Below, one piece after another: positions 9,534 to 20,204 of a DNA stretch of 64,000 nt. A model generated the notes under the pieces. It was not told the DNA's origin. It searched no databases and saw nothing but the letters and a program-made list of their open reading frames with translations. This DNA comes from Heloderma charlesbogerti. Its lineage: Eukaryota; Chordata; Lepidosauria; Squamata; Helodermatidae. The position numbers and the translations under genes were made by a program. The DNA lies in contig JANEZZ010001855.1 of assembly GCA_026122225.1 (NCBI GenBank), forward strand, positions 124,001-188,000, given 5' to 3'. Each line of letters opens with the position of its first letter. The stretch's first letter is position 1.

Positions 9534-12497
9534 GTGGTCACGGGCAGGGGGAGGTATGGTGTTAGGGGATTAACAGGCCAGATGAGGAGAAGAGGGGCTA
9601 GACACCTTACAGCTGTCCCCTCTTCTGGTTCTTCCCCCAACCTGATGGTTCCTGGCAGCCTTACCAGTCTGCCCTCGGGTCTGGTGGTGCTGCTGCTGAA
9701 TGCCAGATTGGTCCAAAATAAAATCTCCCTCATCCATGATTTGATTGTGGATGAGGGGGCTGACCTGTCATGTATTACTGAGACCTGGGTGGGGGAACTG
9801 GGCGGGGTCACTCTCTCCCAGCTGTGCCCTCCTGGGTACTCAGTGCAGCACCAACACCAACTTGAGGGTTGGGGGGGGGTTGCCGTGGTCTATAGGAATT
9901 CCATCTCCCTCTCCAGGCTTCCTGCTCACTCGAGCGCAGATCTTGAGTGTCTGTACCTTGTGTTGGGTACCCGGGACAGACTGGGGATTCTGTTGGTGTA
10001 CCGCCCACCCCGCTGCCCATCAGACTCCCTGCCTGAGCTGACGGAGGTGGTCTTGGACTTGGTGTTGAGGACCCCTAGGATGATGGTCCTGGGGGATCTC
10101 AACTTCCATGCCGAGGCCGCTGTATCCGGGGCAGCTCAGGACTTCATGGCCGCCATGACAACCATGGGGCTGTCCCAACATGTCATCGGCCCAACGCATA
10201 CAAAAGGACACACGCTTGATCTGGTTTTCTCGACTGGGTAGGAGGATGGTGATCTGAAAGTGGAGGAATTAACATCTGTCCCTTTGTCATGGTCAGATCA
10301 CTTCCTGCTGAGGTTTATACTCCTGGCGGCCTTTCCCCTCTGCAAGGGTGGGGGACCTATTAAAATGGTCCGCCCCCGGAGATTAATGGATTCCGATGGA
10401 TTCCAGAGGGCTCTGGGGGATTTTCCTGCTGGTATGGCTGGTGCTCCTGTCGAAGCCCAGGTCGCTCCGTGGAATGCAGAGATGACTCGGGCGGTTGACA
10501 CGATCGCGCCCAAGCGCCCTCTCCCTCTGAGCAGAGCCTGGCCAGCTCCTTGGTATACACCTGAGCTGAGGGTAATGAAGCAAGAGGGGAGATGGCTAGA
10601 ACGCAGGTGGAGGAAAACACGTGCTGAGTCTGACCGAACACAGGTAAGAGCCCACTATCGAGCCTACACTGTGGCGGTGAGGGTGGCAAAGAGACAGTTC
10701 TTTTCCACCAGCATTGCATCTTCTCAGTGTCGTCCAGTGGAGCTTTTCCGAGTGGTTCACGGCCTGTTACATTCTGGGCCAGGGAGAGAGATGGTGGAAC
10801 CCTCGGTAGCACGCTGTGATGAGTTTGCACGGCACTTTGAGGATAAAGTCGCTCAGATTCATCATGAATTAGACACCACCATTAATGCAGTTCCATTGGT
10901 AGAGGCGTTCAGAGCACCGTCTGGTCCAGTTTTATTGGATGAGTTTCAGTTACTGAGGCCTGAGGATGCGGACAAGGTGCTTGGCCAAGTCCGATCGACC
11001 ACTTGTGTGCTTGACCCTTGCCCTTCATGGCTTATTAAATCAAACCAGGAGGGGTTGTCCGGCTGGGTCCAGGAGGTTGTAAATTCCTCCTTGAGAGAGG
11101 GAGTGGTGCCTGCTGCTTTAAAAGAGGCAGTAATTAGACCACTCCTGAAAAAGCCTAACCTGGACCCAGAGGATGTTAACAATTATAGGCCAGTGGCCAA
11201 CATCCCCTTCCTGGGCAAGGTGCTTGAGTGGGTGGTTGTAGGACAGCTCCAGGCACTCTTGAATGAAACGGATTATCTAGATCCATTTCAATCAGGCTTC
11301 AGGCCTGGTTTTGGAACGGAAACTGCCTTGGTCGCCCTGTGGGATGACCTCTGCCGGGAGAGGGACAGGGGGAGTGCGACCCTGTTGATTCTCCTGGACC
11401 TCTCAGTGGCTTTCGATACCATTGACCATGGTATCCTTCTGGATAGGTTGTCTGGGTTGGGAGTAGGAGGCACTGCACTACAGTGGTTCCGCTCCTACTT
11501 GGATGGCCGATTCCAGAAGGTGGTGCTGGGGGATTACTGCTCTGTGCCATGGCAATTGTGCCATGGGGTTCCACAGGGCTCTATTTTATCCCCCAAGCTG
11601 TTTAACATCTACATGAAACCGCTGGGGGAGGTTATCCGGAGGTGTGGGCTGAGGTGCCATCAATATGCGGATGACACCCAGCTCTACCTCTCTTTTACAT
11701 CAAAACCAGGTGAGGCAGTGACTGTTCTGAATCAGTGCCTGGGCACGGTAATGGAAAGGATGAGGGCTAATAAACTGAAACTCAATCCAGACAAGACGGA
11801 GGTATTGCTAGTGGGTGGTTCGTCTGCCCAGCTAGGTGATATTCAAGCTGTTCTGGAGGGGATTGCACTCCCCCTAAAGGATCAGGTTCGTAGTTTGGGG
11901 GTGCTCTTGGATCCAGAACTGTCACTTGAGGCACAGGTGAACTCAGTGGCACGGAGCACTTTTTATCAGCTTAGGCTGGTATACCAACTACGCCCTTATC
12001 TGGACAGAGATAGCCTAGCTACAGTTATCCATGCTCTGATAACTTCTCGTCTGGATTACTGCAATGCATTATACGTGGGGCTGCCTTTGAAAACGGTCCG
12101 GAAACTTCAGCTGGTCCAAAATAGGGCAGCAAGATTGTTAACAGGGACTGGCCTGCAAGCTCATATTACGCCAGTACTTTTCCAGCTGCACTGGCTGCCA
12201 GTCCATTTCCGGGCCTGATTCAAATTGCTGGTGTTAACATTCAAAGCCCTTAACGGCTTAAGGCCAGGTTACCTGAAGGATCGCCTCCTCCCATATGTGC
12301 CTGCCCGGACCTTAAGATCATCATCAGCGGCCCTTCTCCGTGAGCCCCTGCCAAAGGAAGTGAGGGGGGTGGCTACTAGGAGGAGGGCTTTTTCTGCTGT
12401 GGCACCCTGGCTCTGGAATGAGCTCCCTACTGAGGTTCGCCTGGTGCCTACATTGTATTCCTTTCGGCCCCAGGTGAAGACCTTTTTATTTTCCTAG
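9534..12497 (+). pseudogene. L2 ORF2: AP endonuclease plus reverse transcriptase, two stops
   Basis: One continuous frame interrupted only by TAG at 10239-10241 and TGA at 12216-12218. The N-terminal part is an AP-type endonuclease: LLNARLVQNK, TETWV, VYRPPR, LGDLNFH and the SDH box in LSWSDHFLL. The RT follows with NYRPVANIPFLGKVLE, DLSVAFDTIDHGIL, HGVPQGSILSPKLFNIY and the catalytic YADD in QYADDTQLY. The C-terminus reads LTFKALNGLRPGYLKDRLL. The TGA follows GCC and could come from CGA by CpG decay. No frameshift was seen, so this insertion is fairly young. The N-terminal limit is uncertain. Confidence 0.88.
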
Positions 12498-12679
12498 GCA
12501 TTTTAGCATTTTAGCTTTCTAAATTTTTATCTTTGCTGTTTTAAATCTGTATTTTAAACTCCTGCACTGCTGCTAGGTTTTACTGTGGTTGTATTGTTAT
12601 ATTGTAGTTTTAATGTTCTGTATATTTTAAATTGTTTTATTGTGTGTTGCTTGGATTTAATTTTTGTGAACCGCCCAGA

Positions 12680-13494
12680 TAGGGGTGGACGAAAGTCACT
12701 TACCTGTCGTCGAAGCTTGTTCGCGGTGGGGGGGAGGCGCTTCGCTGCTCCCCCCGCAAAGTTCAGGCCGGGGGGGAGGCTTCCCGCCTCGCCCGGCCGC
12801 GAACTCCAACTTTTTTTTTTTTTTAAACGCCCCCGTGATAGGCTACGTGACGATTAACATAGCCTATCATGGCTAGATCTGCAAAGTCAGCCGTGATAGG
12901 CTATGTTAATCGTCATGTAGCCTATCACGGGTGACTTTAAAACAAACAAAAAAAGCGCGTACGCTAATGGCGGCCCCCATAGGGAGCCGCCATTCGCGTT
13001 CCTTATTTGGTCGCTGTAATCTACGTAAATCTTTACGTAGACTACAGCGACCAAATAAGGAACGTGAATGGCGGCTCCCTATGGGGGCCGCCATTATCCG
13101 TACGAGCTTTTTTTTTTTTTTTTTTAAGTCACCCGTGATAGGCTACGTGACGATTTACGTAGCCTATCACGGCTGACTTTGCAAATCTAGCCGTGATAGG
13201 CTACGTTAATCGTCACGTAGCCTATCACGGGGGCGTTTTTTTTTTTCTTTCATTGGAATGGCAGCGGTGGCAGCTGGTCGAAAGACCGGCTGCCGCTCCC
13301 GCCCCACACGAACACCTGCCGAACCGCCGGCCGGACCCGCCGCCGGGAGGGACATTCGGCAAAGTTAAGTCCCATCCTGGGGGGGGTGCAGGGGGGGGGG
13401 TGCGGAGAATTTCTCCCTGAAACTTGTTCGGGGGGCCGAACACGTTGGCGCTTGGCCCCCTGAAGTTTCGGGGAGAAATTCTCCACCATCCCTA
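12680..13494. mobile_element. NP-hAT element 4, inside the L2 tail
   Basis: Begins TAGGGGTGGACGAAAG and ends CACCATCCCTA. It splits the otherwise uniform L2 3' end, with CGCCCAGA (12672-12679) and TGCCCAGA (13495-13502) as 7/8 target duplication. The interior is a long palindrome centred near 13030, with TACGTAAATCTTTACGTA at the middle. Each arm then holds an AAATAAGGAACG-type segment, a GGCGGCTCCCTATGGGGGCC block and two TAGGCTACGT hairpins. Both outer thirds are GC-rich and asymmetric. Confidence 0.9.
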
Positions 13495-13834
13495 TGCCCA
13501 GAGAGCTTCGGCTATTGGGCGGTATAGAAATGAAATGAATAAATAAATAAATAAATAAAATGGCGTAGTGGATACCATTTGCATCCAGATCCCTTCCTGC
13601 AGTGAGTGCTCAAGGATACGGCACAGCAAAGGCGGCTGTATTGCTTGCTGTACAGAGCCGACTGGTAAGGAGGATCCGGCTCCGCACGGGTCCAGCAGGA
13701 GGCAGAGGTCAGTGGACCTTGGACTCCAGAGGCTGGATTCAAAAGAATCCGGCCTCTATGGAGTCCGTGGTGGAATTCCCGGACATCGCTAACCATGAGA
13801 AATGGAAAGGTAACCACAAAATGATTGCCAGGTT

Positions 13835-14594
13835 TAGGGATGGGGGAGAATTTCTCCCTGAAACTTCGGGGGGCCAAGTGCCAATGCATTCGGTCCTCCG
13901 AAGGTTGTTCGGGGAGAAATTCTCCGCCCCCCCCGCCCCCCGCCCCCCCCCGGGATGGGACTTACCTTTCACGAATGTTGCTCCCGGCGGCGGGTCCTGG
14001 CGGCGGTTCGGCAGGTCTTCGTCAGGGGCGGGGGCGGCAGCCGGTCTTTTGACCGGCTGCTGCCTCCGCCATTACAAGAAAAGTAAAAAAAAAAAAAAAC
14101 ACCCCTGTGATAGGCTATTTGCTTTGCCCTTATTTTCGCCGTAGTCTACGTAAATCTTTACGTAGGCTACAGGGACCAAATATAAGGAACGTGAATGGCG
14201 GCTCCCTATGGGGGCCGCCATTTGCGTACACGCTTTTTTTTTTTTTTTTTTAAAGTCACCCGTGATAGGCTACGTGACAATTAACGTAGCCTATCATGGC
14301 TGACTTTGCAGATCTAGCCGTGATAGGCTACATAAATCATTACATAGCCTATCACGGGGCGTTGTTTTTTTTTTACTTTTCTTTTGAAGTTCGCGGCCGG
14401 GGAGACGGGGCGCTTCTCCCCGGCCTGAATTTCGGCCAGGCGAGGCGGGAAGCCTCCCCCCTGGCCTGAATTTCGGCCGGGCGAGGTGGGAAGCCTCCCC
14501 CCCCCGGCCTGAACTTCGGGGGGAGAAGCGAAGCACCTCCCCCCCACCGCGAAAAAAGCTGCAGGACAAGGTAAGTCCCTTTCGTACATCCCTA
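13835..14594. mobile_element. NP-hAT element 5
   Basis: Begins TAGGGATGGGGGAG and ends TTCGTACATCCCTA. It is flanked by a perfect 8-bp duplication, GCCAGGTT (13827-13834 and 14595-14602), the clearest hAT-type signature in this nest. The left third has ACTTACCT (about 13960) and the right tip AAGGTAAGT (about 14569), both outward splice-donor-like. Compared with element 4 it has lost part of the left arm: CTGTGATAGGCTATTTGC at 14105 jumps directly to the central TAGTCTACGTAAA module. Confidence 0.92.
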
Positions 14595-14780
14595 GCCAGG
14601 TTACAAGCTGTGTATCTGTAGATACATTGGGCTCCATCATACAGGTGGAGAATTCCACATTGATGCCAGTTCTTTCCCCATCTGGTATCATTACAGGACT
14701 GGGTCGTTCTCTTTCGATGGCTGTCCCTGTTGCATTATTTGTTGTTTCTTTCCTTCTCACGGGGTGGGGTTGGGTGGGTG

Positions 14781-15665
14781 TAGGGATGGCGGAGAATTTC
14801 TCCCCGAAACGCGTTCGGCCCCCCGAACAAGTTTCGGTGAGAAATCCTCCGCCCCCCCCGCCCCCCGCCCCCCCCCGGGACGGGACTTACCTTCCCTGAA
14901 TGTCCCTCCCGGCGGCGGGTCCGGCTGGCGGTTCGTCCGGTGTTCGAGCGGGGCGGGAGCAGCAGCCGGTCTTTCGACCGGCTGCCGCCCCCGCCATTGC
15001 AATCAAAGAAAAAAAAAAACACGTCCCCTGATAGGCTACGTGACGATTCACGTAGCCTATCACGGCTAGATTTGCCAAGTCAGCTGTGATAGGCTACGTG
15101 AATCGTCACGTAGCCTATCCCGGGTGACTTAAAAAAAAAAAAAAAAAGTGTGTACGGATAATGGCGGCCCCCATAGGGAGCCGCCATTCCCGTTCATTAT
15201 TTGGTGGCTCTAGTCTACGTAAATGTTTACTTAGACGACGGCGAAAATAAGGGCAACGCAAATAGCGTTGCCCTTATTTTCGCCGTAGTCTACGTAAACA
15301 TTTACGTAGACGACAGCCACTAAATAAGGAACGCGAATGGCGGCTCCCTATGGGGGCCGCCATTCGCGTACGCGCTTTTTTTTTTTTTTTTTTTAAGTCA
15401 CCCGTGATAGGCTACGTGACGATTCACGTAGCCTATCACGGCTGACTTTGCAGATCTAGCCGTGATAGGCTACGTGAATCGTCACGTAGCCTATCAGGCG
15501 GCTTTTTTTTTTTTTTTTTTACTTTCGCGTTCGCGGCCGGGTGAGGCGACGCGCCTCCTCCCCGGCCTGAATTTCGGCCAGGCGAGGCGGGAAGCCTCCT
15601 CCCCCCGGCCTGAACTTCGCGGGGGGAGCAGCGAAGCGCTCCCCCCCACCGCGAACGGCCTTCGA
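14781..15665. mobile_element. NP-hAT element 6, right tip missing
   Basis: Begins TAGGGATGGCGGAG. The core is a near-perfect giant palindrome centred at about 15262 (GGGCAACGC AAATA GCGTTGCCC). Its layers in order outward are AAGGGCAACGC, the TAGTCTACGTAAA hairpin, AATAAGGAACG-like, the GGCGGCTCCCTATGGGGGCC block and two TAGGCTACGTGA hairpins. The right end stops after CACCGCGAACGGCCTTCG near 15665, without the usual AGGTAAGT and CATCCCTA, so no target duplication can be read. Confidence 0.8.
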
Positions 15666-16330
15666 CGACAGCAATGCACAGCAGGGGGGCATCCAAGCAG
15701 GTTGGAAGGCCAGCACACCGGTCTGCTGACCTGCTGCTCTGCTGGCCAGTCACTCTGCTGCCTTATTCAGAAAAATGCAGACTGAAAATGGCAAGGACCC
15801 AAAATGGTGCAGGCATGGGAGGGCGACATGCCCCACAGCCTGTCGTCACCACCTTCACCATCATGGCTGCACCCCAACAACCCAAAACAACCTCCCACAG
15901 CTGCCAAGACACAGCGGGTCATTCGGGCTAGGGGAGAAATACCTGGGGAGGGTATGGGGTTCCATTTGTGCATATTTTGAAAAATATCACTTTTTTCCAT
16001 TTGAGGTGGAACATAGGTGGGCAGAAATGGTGGGATAATGAGTGGACGATGATGACACCATGTAATTGACCCGCACAATTCAGTGAGTGGCCAATCATGA
16101 ATGTGCAATGAACTGGAGGTGTAGAGATGCCCATGTTTTCCAAATTGAAAGGTGAGCCTGTTCCTCAAAATTGAAGTACTTCAGAATCCAAATGAACCTT
16201 CAGTGGTCATGGAATAACTGAGCAAGAAACAAAGTAGCAGCAAGCACAAGGATTGTATGACATTCTCACTCTATTTGAAGTCTGATACAGTTAAAAATGT
16301 GTATATAACGAGTCAGGCAGATGTATAACT
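15666..16330. other. Intergenic, no gene seen
   Basis: Unique-looking sequence between element 6 and an L2 tail. Only short frames of chance length; no repeat family recognised. Confidence 0.4.
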
Positions 16331-16403
16331 GACCAGAGAGCTTCGGCCATTATGTGGTATAGAAATGTTAATAATAATAGTAATAACAACAACAACAAAC
16401 ATT
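16331..16403 (+). mobile_element. L2 3' tail fragment
   Basis: CAGAGAGCTTCGGCCATTAT followed by GGTATAGAAATG and an (AAT)/(AAC)-rich tail matches the L2 3' end seen at 13495-13557. Only the tail is present. Confidence 0.6.
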
Positions 16404-16724
16404 GCCTAGGTCTATAGTGCAAGTATTCCACTTCACAGCACGATGGGCCATTTAGAGAATAATACAAGCCATTAGAACATGCTTGCCAGCACAATTTGGT
16501 AGTTTGATTTCCATGATATTCATAGTTAGAGAAGGCAATTTTGAGTTAGTGCTCAATAGCAAAAAAAAAAAAAAGTTAAAACCTCTAAAAAGAAAGTGTG
16601 GGGGGCAATAGAGCCTATTCATAAAGATTTGGAATTGTGGAAGATCCACTAACAAATATGAAAGTGATCATCACGATGATGTGATGCAGAAATTTATGGG
16701 ACACCTTCATTGAATGTGGAAGAT

Positions 16725-16985
16725 GATAGAATCACAGAACCAAGAAGTTGGAAAGGACTTCAGGTTCATCTAGTCCAACCCCTCCCTGATGTCAGTGAGG
16801 TGTAGTGGCTAAAGTGTTGGACAGGGAGTTGGGCGATCCGGGTTCAAGTCCCCACTTGGGCATGGAAGCTCACTGGGTGACTTTGGGCCAGTCACAGACT
16901 CTCAGCCCAATCCACCTCACAGGGTTGTTGTTGTAAGGATAAAATGGAAGAGGAAGAGGATTATGTATGCCACCTGGGGTTCCTT
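16725..16985 (+). repeat. CR1 3' end fragment joined to a tRNA-derived SINE
   Basis: 16725-16785 reads as an antisense CR1 3' end (AGAATCACAGAA, TCTAGTCCAACCCCTCCCTG). From about 16789 a SINE follows: GTGTAGTGGCTAAAGTG is A-box-like and GGTTCAAGTCC is a polymerase III B box. The body GGGTGACTTTGGGCCAGTCA resembles the MIR/CORE central domain. Two further copies are at 20219 and 37118. Confidence 0.65.
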
Positions 16986-17167
16986 AAGATTAAAAATAAA
17001 AATTCTGAGAAAGTATATCAGAAAATGATTTTCTATGAAACTGTGGCTCCGTTGGTGAGGAATACAACTATATTGTTTGTTAATCCTGGTAGAAGATGAA
17101 AGCAATGATCTAAGACACAAGGACAAAAAGTACAGGGCAAAGCCGTTCCTTCCTTCAACGGTATTTA

Positions 17168-17262
17168 GGCTAAAATCCTATACCCACTTACATGGATGTA
17201 AGCCCTATTAAAATCAACAGGACTTACTTAGGAGTAGCCATGTATAGGAGTGCACTTTCAAG
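17168..17262. repeat. Short palindromic MITE (AATCCTAT-tipped)
   Basis: Imperfect inverted repeat of about 95 bp: AAAATCCTATACCCACTTAC on the left and TACTTAGGAG plus TGTATAGGAGTG on the right, with AAGCCCTATTAAAATCAACA between. The same type recurs at 50444-50560 and 50611-50700. Confidence 0.5.
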
Positions 17263-17745
17263 AGATATTAAACTATATTAAAAGTACATCAATGGTTGTT
17301 CCTGAATTTCTTCACCTTATTTGTGGGCAGCAAAAATGAGGAAGCTATTTCCCCAAACATTTTCTTGGGGACATGGCACTGAATTATCCAACAGTTCATA
17401 GGAACTCAAAATATACCCTTCCCCAATAAAGATCAGAAAATTATTGTTTGAGAACAATGCCACTCCGGTACCTCTACAGAAGCAAAAGGCCTCTTTGAAT
17501 ATGGGTAGATTTTTAAAAATAAAAATTGGAGTCTCCAAAATTATTATTTGTTGACCTTATTGTTATGTGTGAAGGAAAAAAACTGAACTATTCATAAAAG
17601 TCAAAAGGGTTTCCACTATTGCAGTTGGCTCAGCTATTTTCGATTCCCAGCATGGGCATATCTTTCAGTAACTATTTACAGAGCAACACAAAGGAGCATT
17701 CAATGATTTGAAAAATCCTTGCCAGTTCAAGACCAGAGTTAAGGC

Positions 17746-18642
17746 TAGGGATGTCGGAGAATTTCTCCACGAATCTCCAGGAGGCCGAATGCCAACGCAT
17801 TCGGCCCCCCGAAATTGGTGGAGAAACGGTCCGCCCCCCACGTCCCCCCCCCCCCGGGATGGGACTTACCTTTGTCGAATGTCCCTGGCGGCGACGGCTC
17901 CTGGCGGCGGTGCGGCGGCGGTGCAGTGGCGACCGGTCTTCTGACTGGCTGCTGCTGCCGCTGCCGCCGCCATTTCCAAGTGTAAACAAAAAACAAAAAA
18001 AACAAACGTGATAGGCTACGTAAAGATTTACGTAGCCTATCATGGCTAGATTTTCAAAAAACACCGTGATAGGCTATGTAAATGTTTATGTAGCCTATCA
18101 CGGCTGACTTTGGGGGGGGGGGAAGCATGTACGCAAATGGCGGCGCCCATGGGCGCCGCCATTTGTGTTCCTTATTTGGGCAAGGGTAGTCTACGTAAAC
18201 ATTTACGTAGACTACGGCGAAAATAAGGGCAACGCTATTTGCGTTGCCTATTTTTGCCGTAGTCTACATAAATGTCTACGTAGACTACACGTGCCCAAAT
18301 AAGGAACGCAAATGGCGGCGCCCATGGGCGCCGCCATTTGCGTATGCACTTTTTTTTTTCCCCCCATAAGTCAGCCATGATAGGCTACGTAAACATTTAC
18401 GTAGCCTATCACAGCTGACTGCAGGGACACAAACAGCAGCGGCTACGGCCGCCGCCATTTGCGTCCCGGCAGGAGACGAGATTCGTGGCCGGAGGGACGG
18501 GGCGCCTCCCCCCGGCCAGAATTTCGGCCAGAGGGACGGGGTGCCTCCCCCCCACCCAGAATTTCGGGGGGAGGAACGGAGCACCTCCCTCCCACCGCGA
18601 AGCAAGGTACGGCACCAGGTAAGTGACTTTCATCCATCCCTA
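17746..18642. mobile_element. NP-hAT element 7
   Basis: Begins TAGGGATGTCGGAG and ends TTTCATCCATCCCTA. Flanks are GTTAAGGC (17738-17745) and GTTAAGGG (18643-18650), 7/8 identical. All layers are present: TAGGCTACGTAAAG hairpins, GGCGGCGCCCATGGGCGCC blocks, and a centre near 18238 where GCAACGCTATTTGCGTTGC sits between TAGTCTACGTAAA hairpins. CAGGTAAGTGAC lies at the right end and ACTTACCT near the left. Confidence 0.92.
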
Positions 18643-18659
18643 GTTAAGGGTATTTCATG

Positions 18660-19205
18660 TTGACTCAAGCTCCAAGAGGTCAAGAAATTGGAAGCTATCA
18701 CTGATGCCTTAACTGATATACTGCTTCGATGTTACAGACTATACTTCCTTACAACTTACTTTCCAATCGAGTACATTTTTCCTTGGTCTTCCAGGCTGAT
18801 GGGAAGGATGGAGTGCCTGAGACCAGAAAATATGTCCCACATTGTCCTGGACCTGTATCACCTTATGACTCACCTGAGCATTATGGTTTTGCTAGAGGAT
18901 CCCCCTGTGAGTTGGCCCATGCCAGTTTGTTCCTTACACCTGTAGCTGGCAGGATGGGTTAAAAAGTGAGTCTGGGGCCTTCTTCTAGCAGTAAGGCTGG
19001 ATGCTTTATATGGCAATACAGGACCAGGACAATGTGAGGCATCTGTGCTGACCAAGGAAAAGTGTGGGTGCAGGGAGGGTAAGTGGTAACCAAGCACAAG
19101 TTCCAGCATTGCACAACATCATCACTGATCACAGGGCACGTCAGTTAAGGCATCAGCCTTAGCTTCCAATTTCCTGGTTTGTGGAGCTTGAGCCAACACG
19201 AGAGA
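18660..19205. repeat. Large inverted repeat (about 545 bp, decayed)
   Basis: The left arm contains CAAGCTCC, AATTGGAAGCTATCACTGATG and CCTTAACTGA. The right arm contains their complement at 19142-19195: TCAGTTAAGGCATCAG, TAGCTTCCAATTTC, GGAGCTTGAG. ACCAAGGAAAA and its complement TTTTCCTTGGT mark inner positions. Half copies of the same family lie at about 21760-21925 and 38695-38850. It resembles a palindromic DNA transposon; no target duplication was identified. Confidence 0.6.
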
Positions 19206-19399
19206 ACCTGACTTCTAGTGTTAAGCCTGCAGTGTTTTTGATCATTTAATTTCCCTCTTTTTGTTGTTTATTTGCTTTAAAGGAAAGTTACAATTCCTAT
19301 GTTGTTAATCCTACCCCCTCTCCAATGTATTAGAATCTGCTTTCTTGCAAAGTTTAACCATATGATAAATGAGATGATGAAAACATAACTAATCATGGG

Positions 19400-19725
19400 A
19401 ACACTGAGGTCTCACAGGGATCTATATTTGGGACCACTGCTTTTCCACATGTGATAAATGATCTGGAATTACATAGGAGTGAGCACTGAGTTGGCCACGT
19501 TTGCGGATAACAGACCAAATTATTTGGGGTGGTTTAAACAAAAAAGGATTGCGAAGAGCTCCAAAAGGATCTTTCCAGACTGGGAGAATGGACATCAAAA
19601 TGGCAAATGTGGTTCAATGTCATCATGTATAAAGTAGTGCATATTGGACGGAAAAATCCCATGTTCAAGTATATACAGATGGGATCTGAGCTGGCACTAA
19701 CATGCCAAGAAAAAGAATGAAGCAA
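19400..19725 (+). mobile_element. CR1-type LINE reverse-transcriptase fragment
   Basis: Degraded plus-strand RT piece: CAGGGATCTATATTTGGGAC (QGSVLGP-like region), GATAAATGATCTGGAATTA (INDLE-like), then GTTTGCGGATAACAGACCAA (the FADDTK region, damaged). A second copy lies in duplication B at about 36310-36635. Confidence 0.6.
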
Positions 19726-19731
19726 ACTCAC

Positions 19732-20134
19732 TGGGGCTGTTCACACAACATGCTAACCTACACTCAGTAGTTGAGAATGGGTTGTTTTGAACCAAGGATG
19801 TTTTGTTGAACCATGGCTTTGTGTGCTGTATGAATGCAGCCAGGGTGGCTTGTTAACCATGCAGTGTGGCTTATTTTCTTGAACAAGCCAGCTTGAGAAC
19901 CCATGGTTTGTTGCTGGGTTGTTCATGGTTGTTAACAAACCGCACTGCATGGGTAACAACAAGGCACCCTGGCTGTGTTCAGACAAGACAATAACCCACC
20001 CTGGGGAAAATATCCTGTGTTCAAACAACATTTTGTTTGTTGAACCCATGGTTCAACAACAACAACAAAACATGGTTCAAAACAACCCCACTCAACCACT
20101 GAGTGTGGCTTAGTGTGTTGTGTGAACAGCCCCA
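19732..20134. mobile_element. Palindromic MITE, GGGGCTGTTCACACAACA ends
   Basis: Perfect terminal inverted repeat of 18 bp (GGGGCTGTTCACACAACA at 19733-19750; complement at 20116-20133) around an interior rich in AACCATGGTT-like inverted pieces. The copy in duplication B is 36641-37032, so this insertion is older than the duplication. The transposase family is not clear. Confidence 0.75.
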
Positions 20135-20204
20135 GGTGTGGCTGCTTGGCAAAAGGAAAATTTGATGTGATGCATAATCAGAAAAGGAATCGAAAATAAA
20201 TAGT

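Larger units (their letters stand above)
9504..13557 (+). mobile_element. L2-type LINE, nearly complete coding region
   Basis: Plus-strand LINE with endonuclease and reverse transcriptase in one frame (9534-12497) and a 3' tail TGAACCGCCCAGA / GAGAGCTTCGGCTATTGGGC ending in an (AAAT)n run at 13538-13557. The tail is split by NP-hAT element 4 (12680-13494). It sits inside NP-hAT element 3, with AAATGG on both sides (9498-9503 and 13558-13563) as a possible short target duplication. A 17-bp unit (TGGTGCCACCATAA-type) is repeated twice at the 5' edge, about 9501-9534. Confidence 0.85.
9006..13791. mobile_element. NP-hAT element 3, interrupted by an L2 LINE
   Basis: The left part is 9006-9503 (TAGGGATGTATGAATC at its tip) and the right part is about 13558-13791 (ending CATCGCTA). 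The two are separated by a 4-kb L2. Right flank ACCATGAG (13792-13799) matches the left flanks ACCATGGG and ACCAAGGG of this tandem pair. The parts share the module GTACAGCAAGCAATACGGC in opposite orientation (around 9145 and 13645), as expected for one palindromic element. Own length is about 730 bp. Confidence 0.7.

Noticed and set aside
16789..16865. Genuine tRNA gene
   Set aside because: A and B boxes exist but the cloverleaf does not close, and a SINE body follows; the unit recurs at 20219 and 37118.
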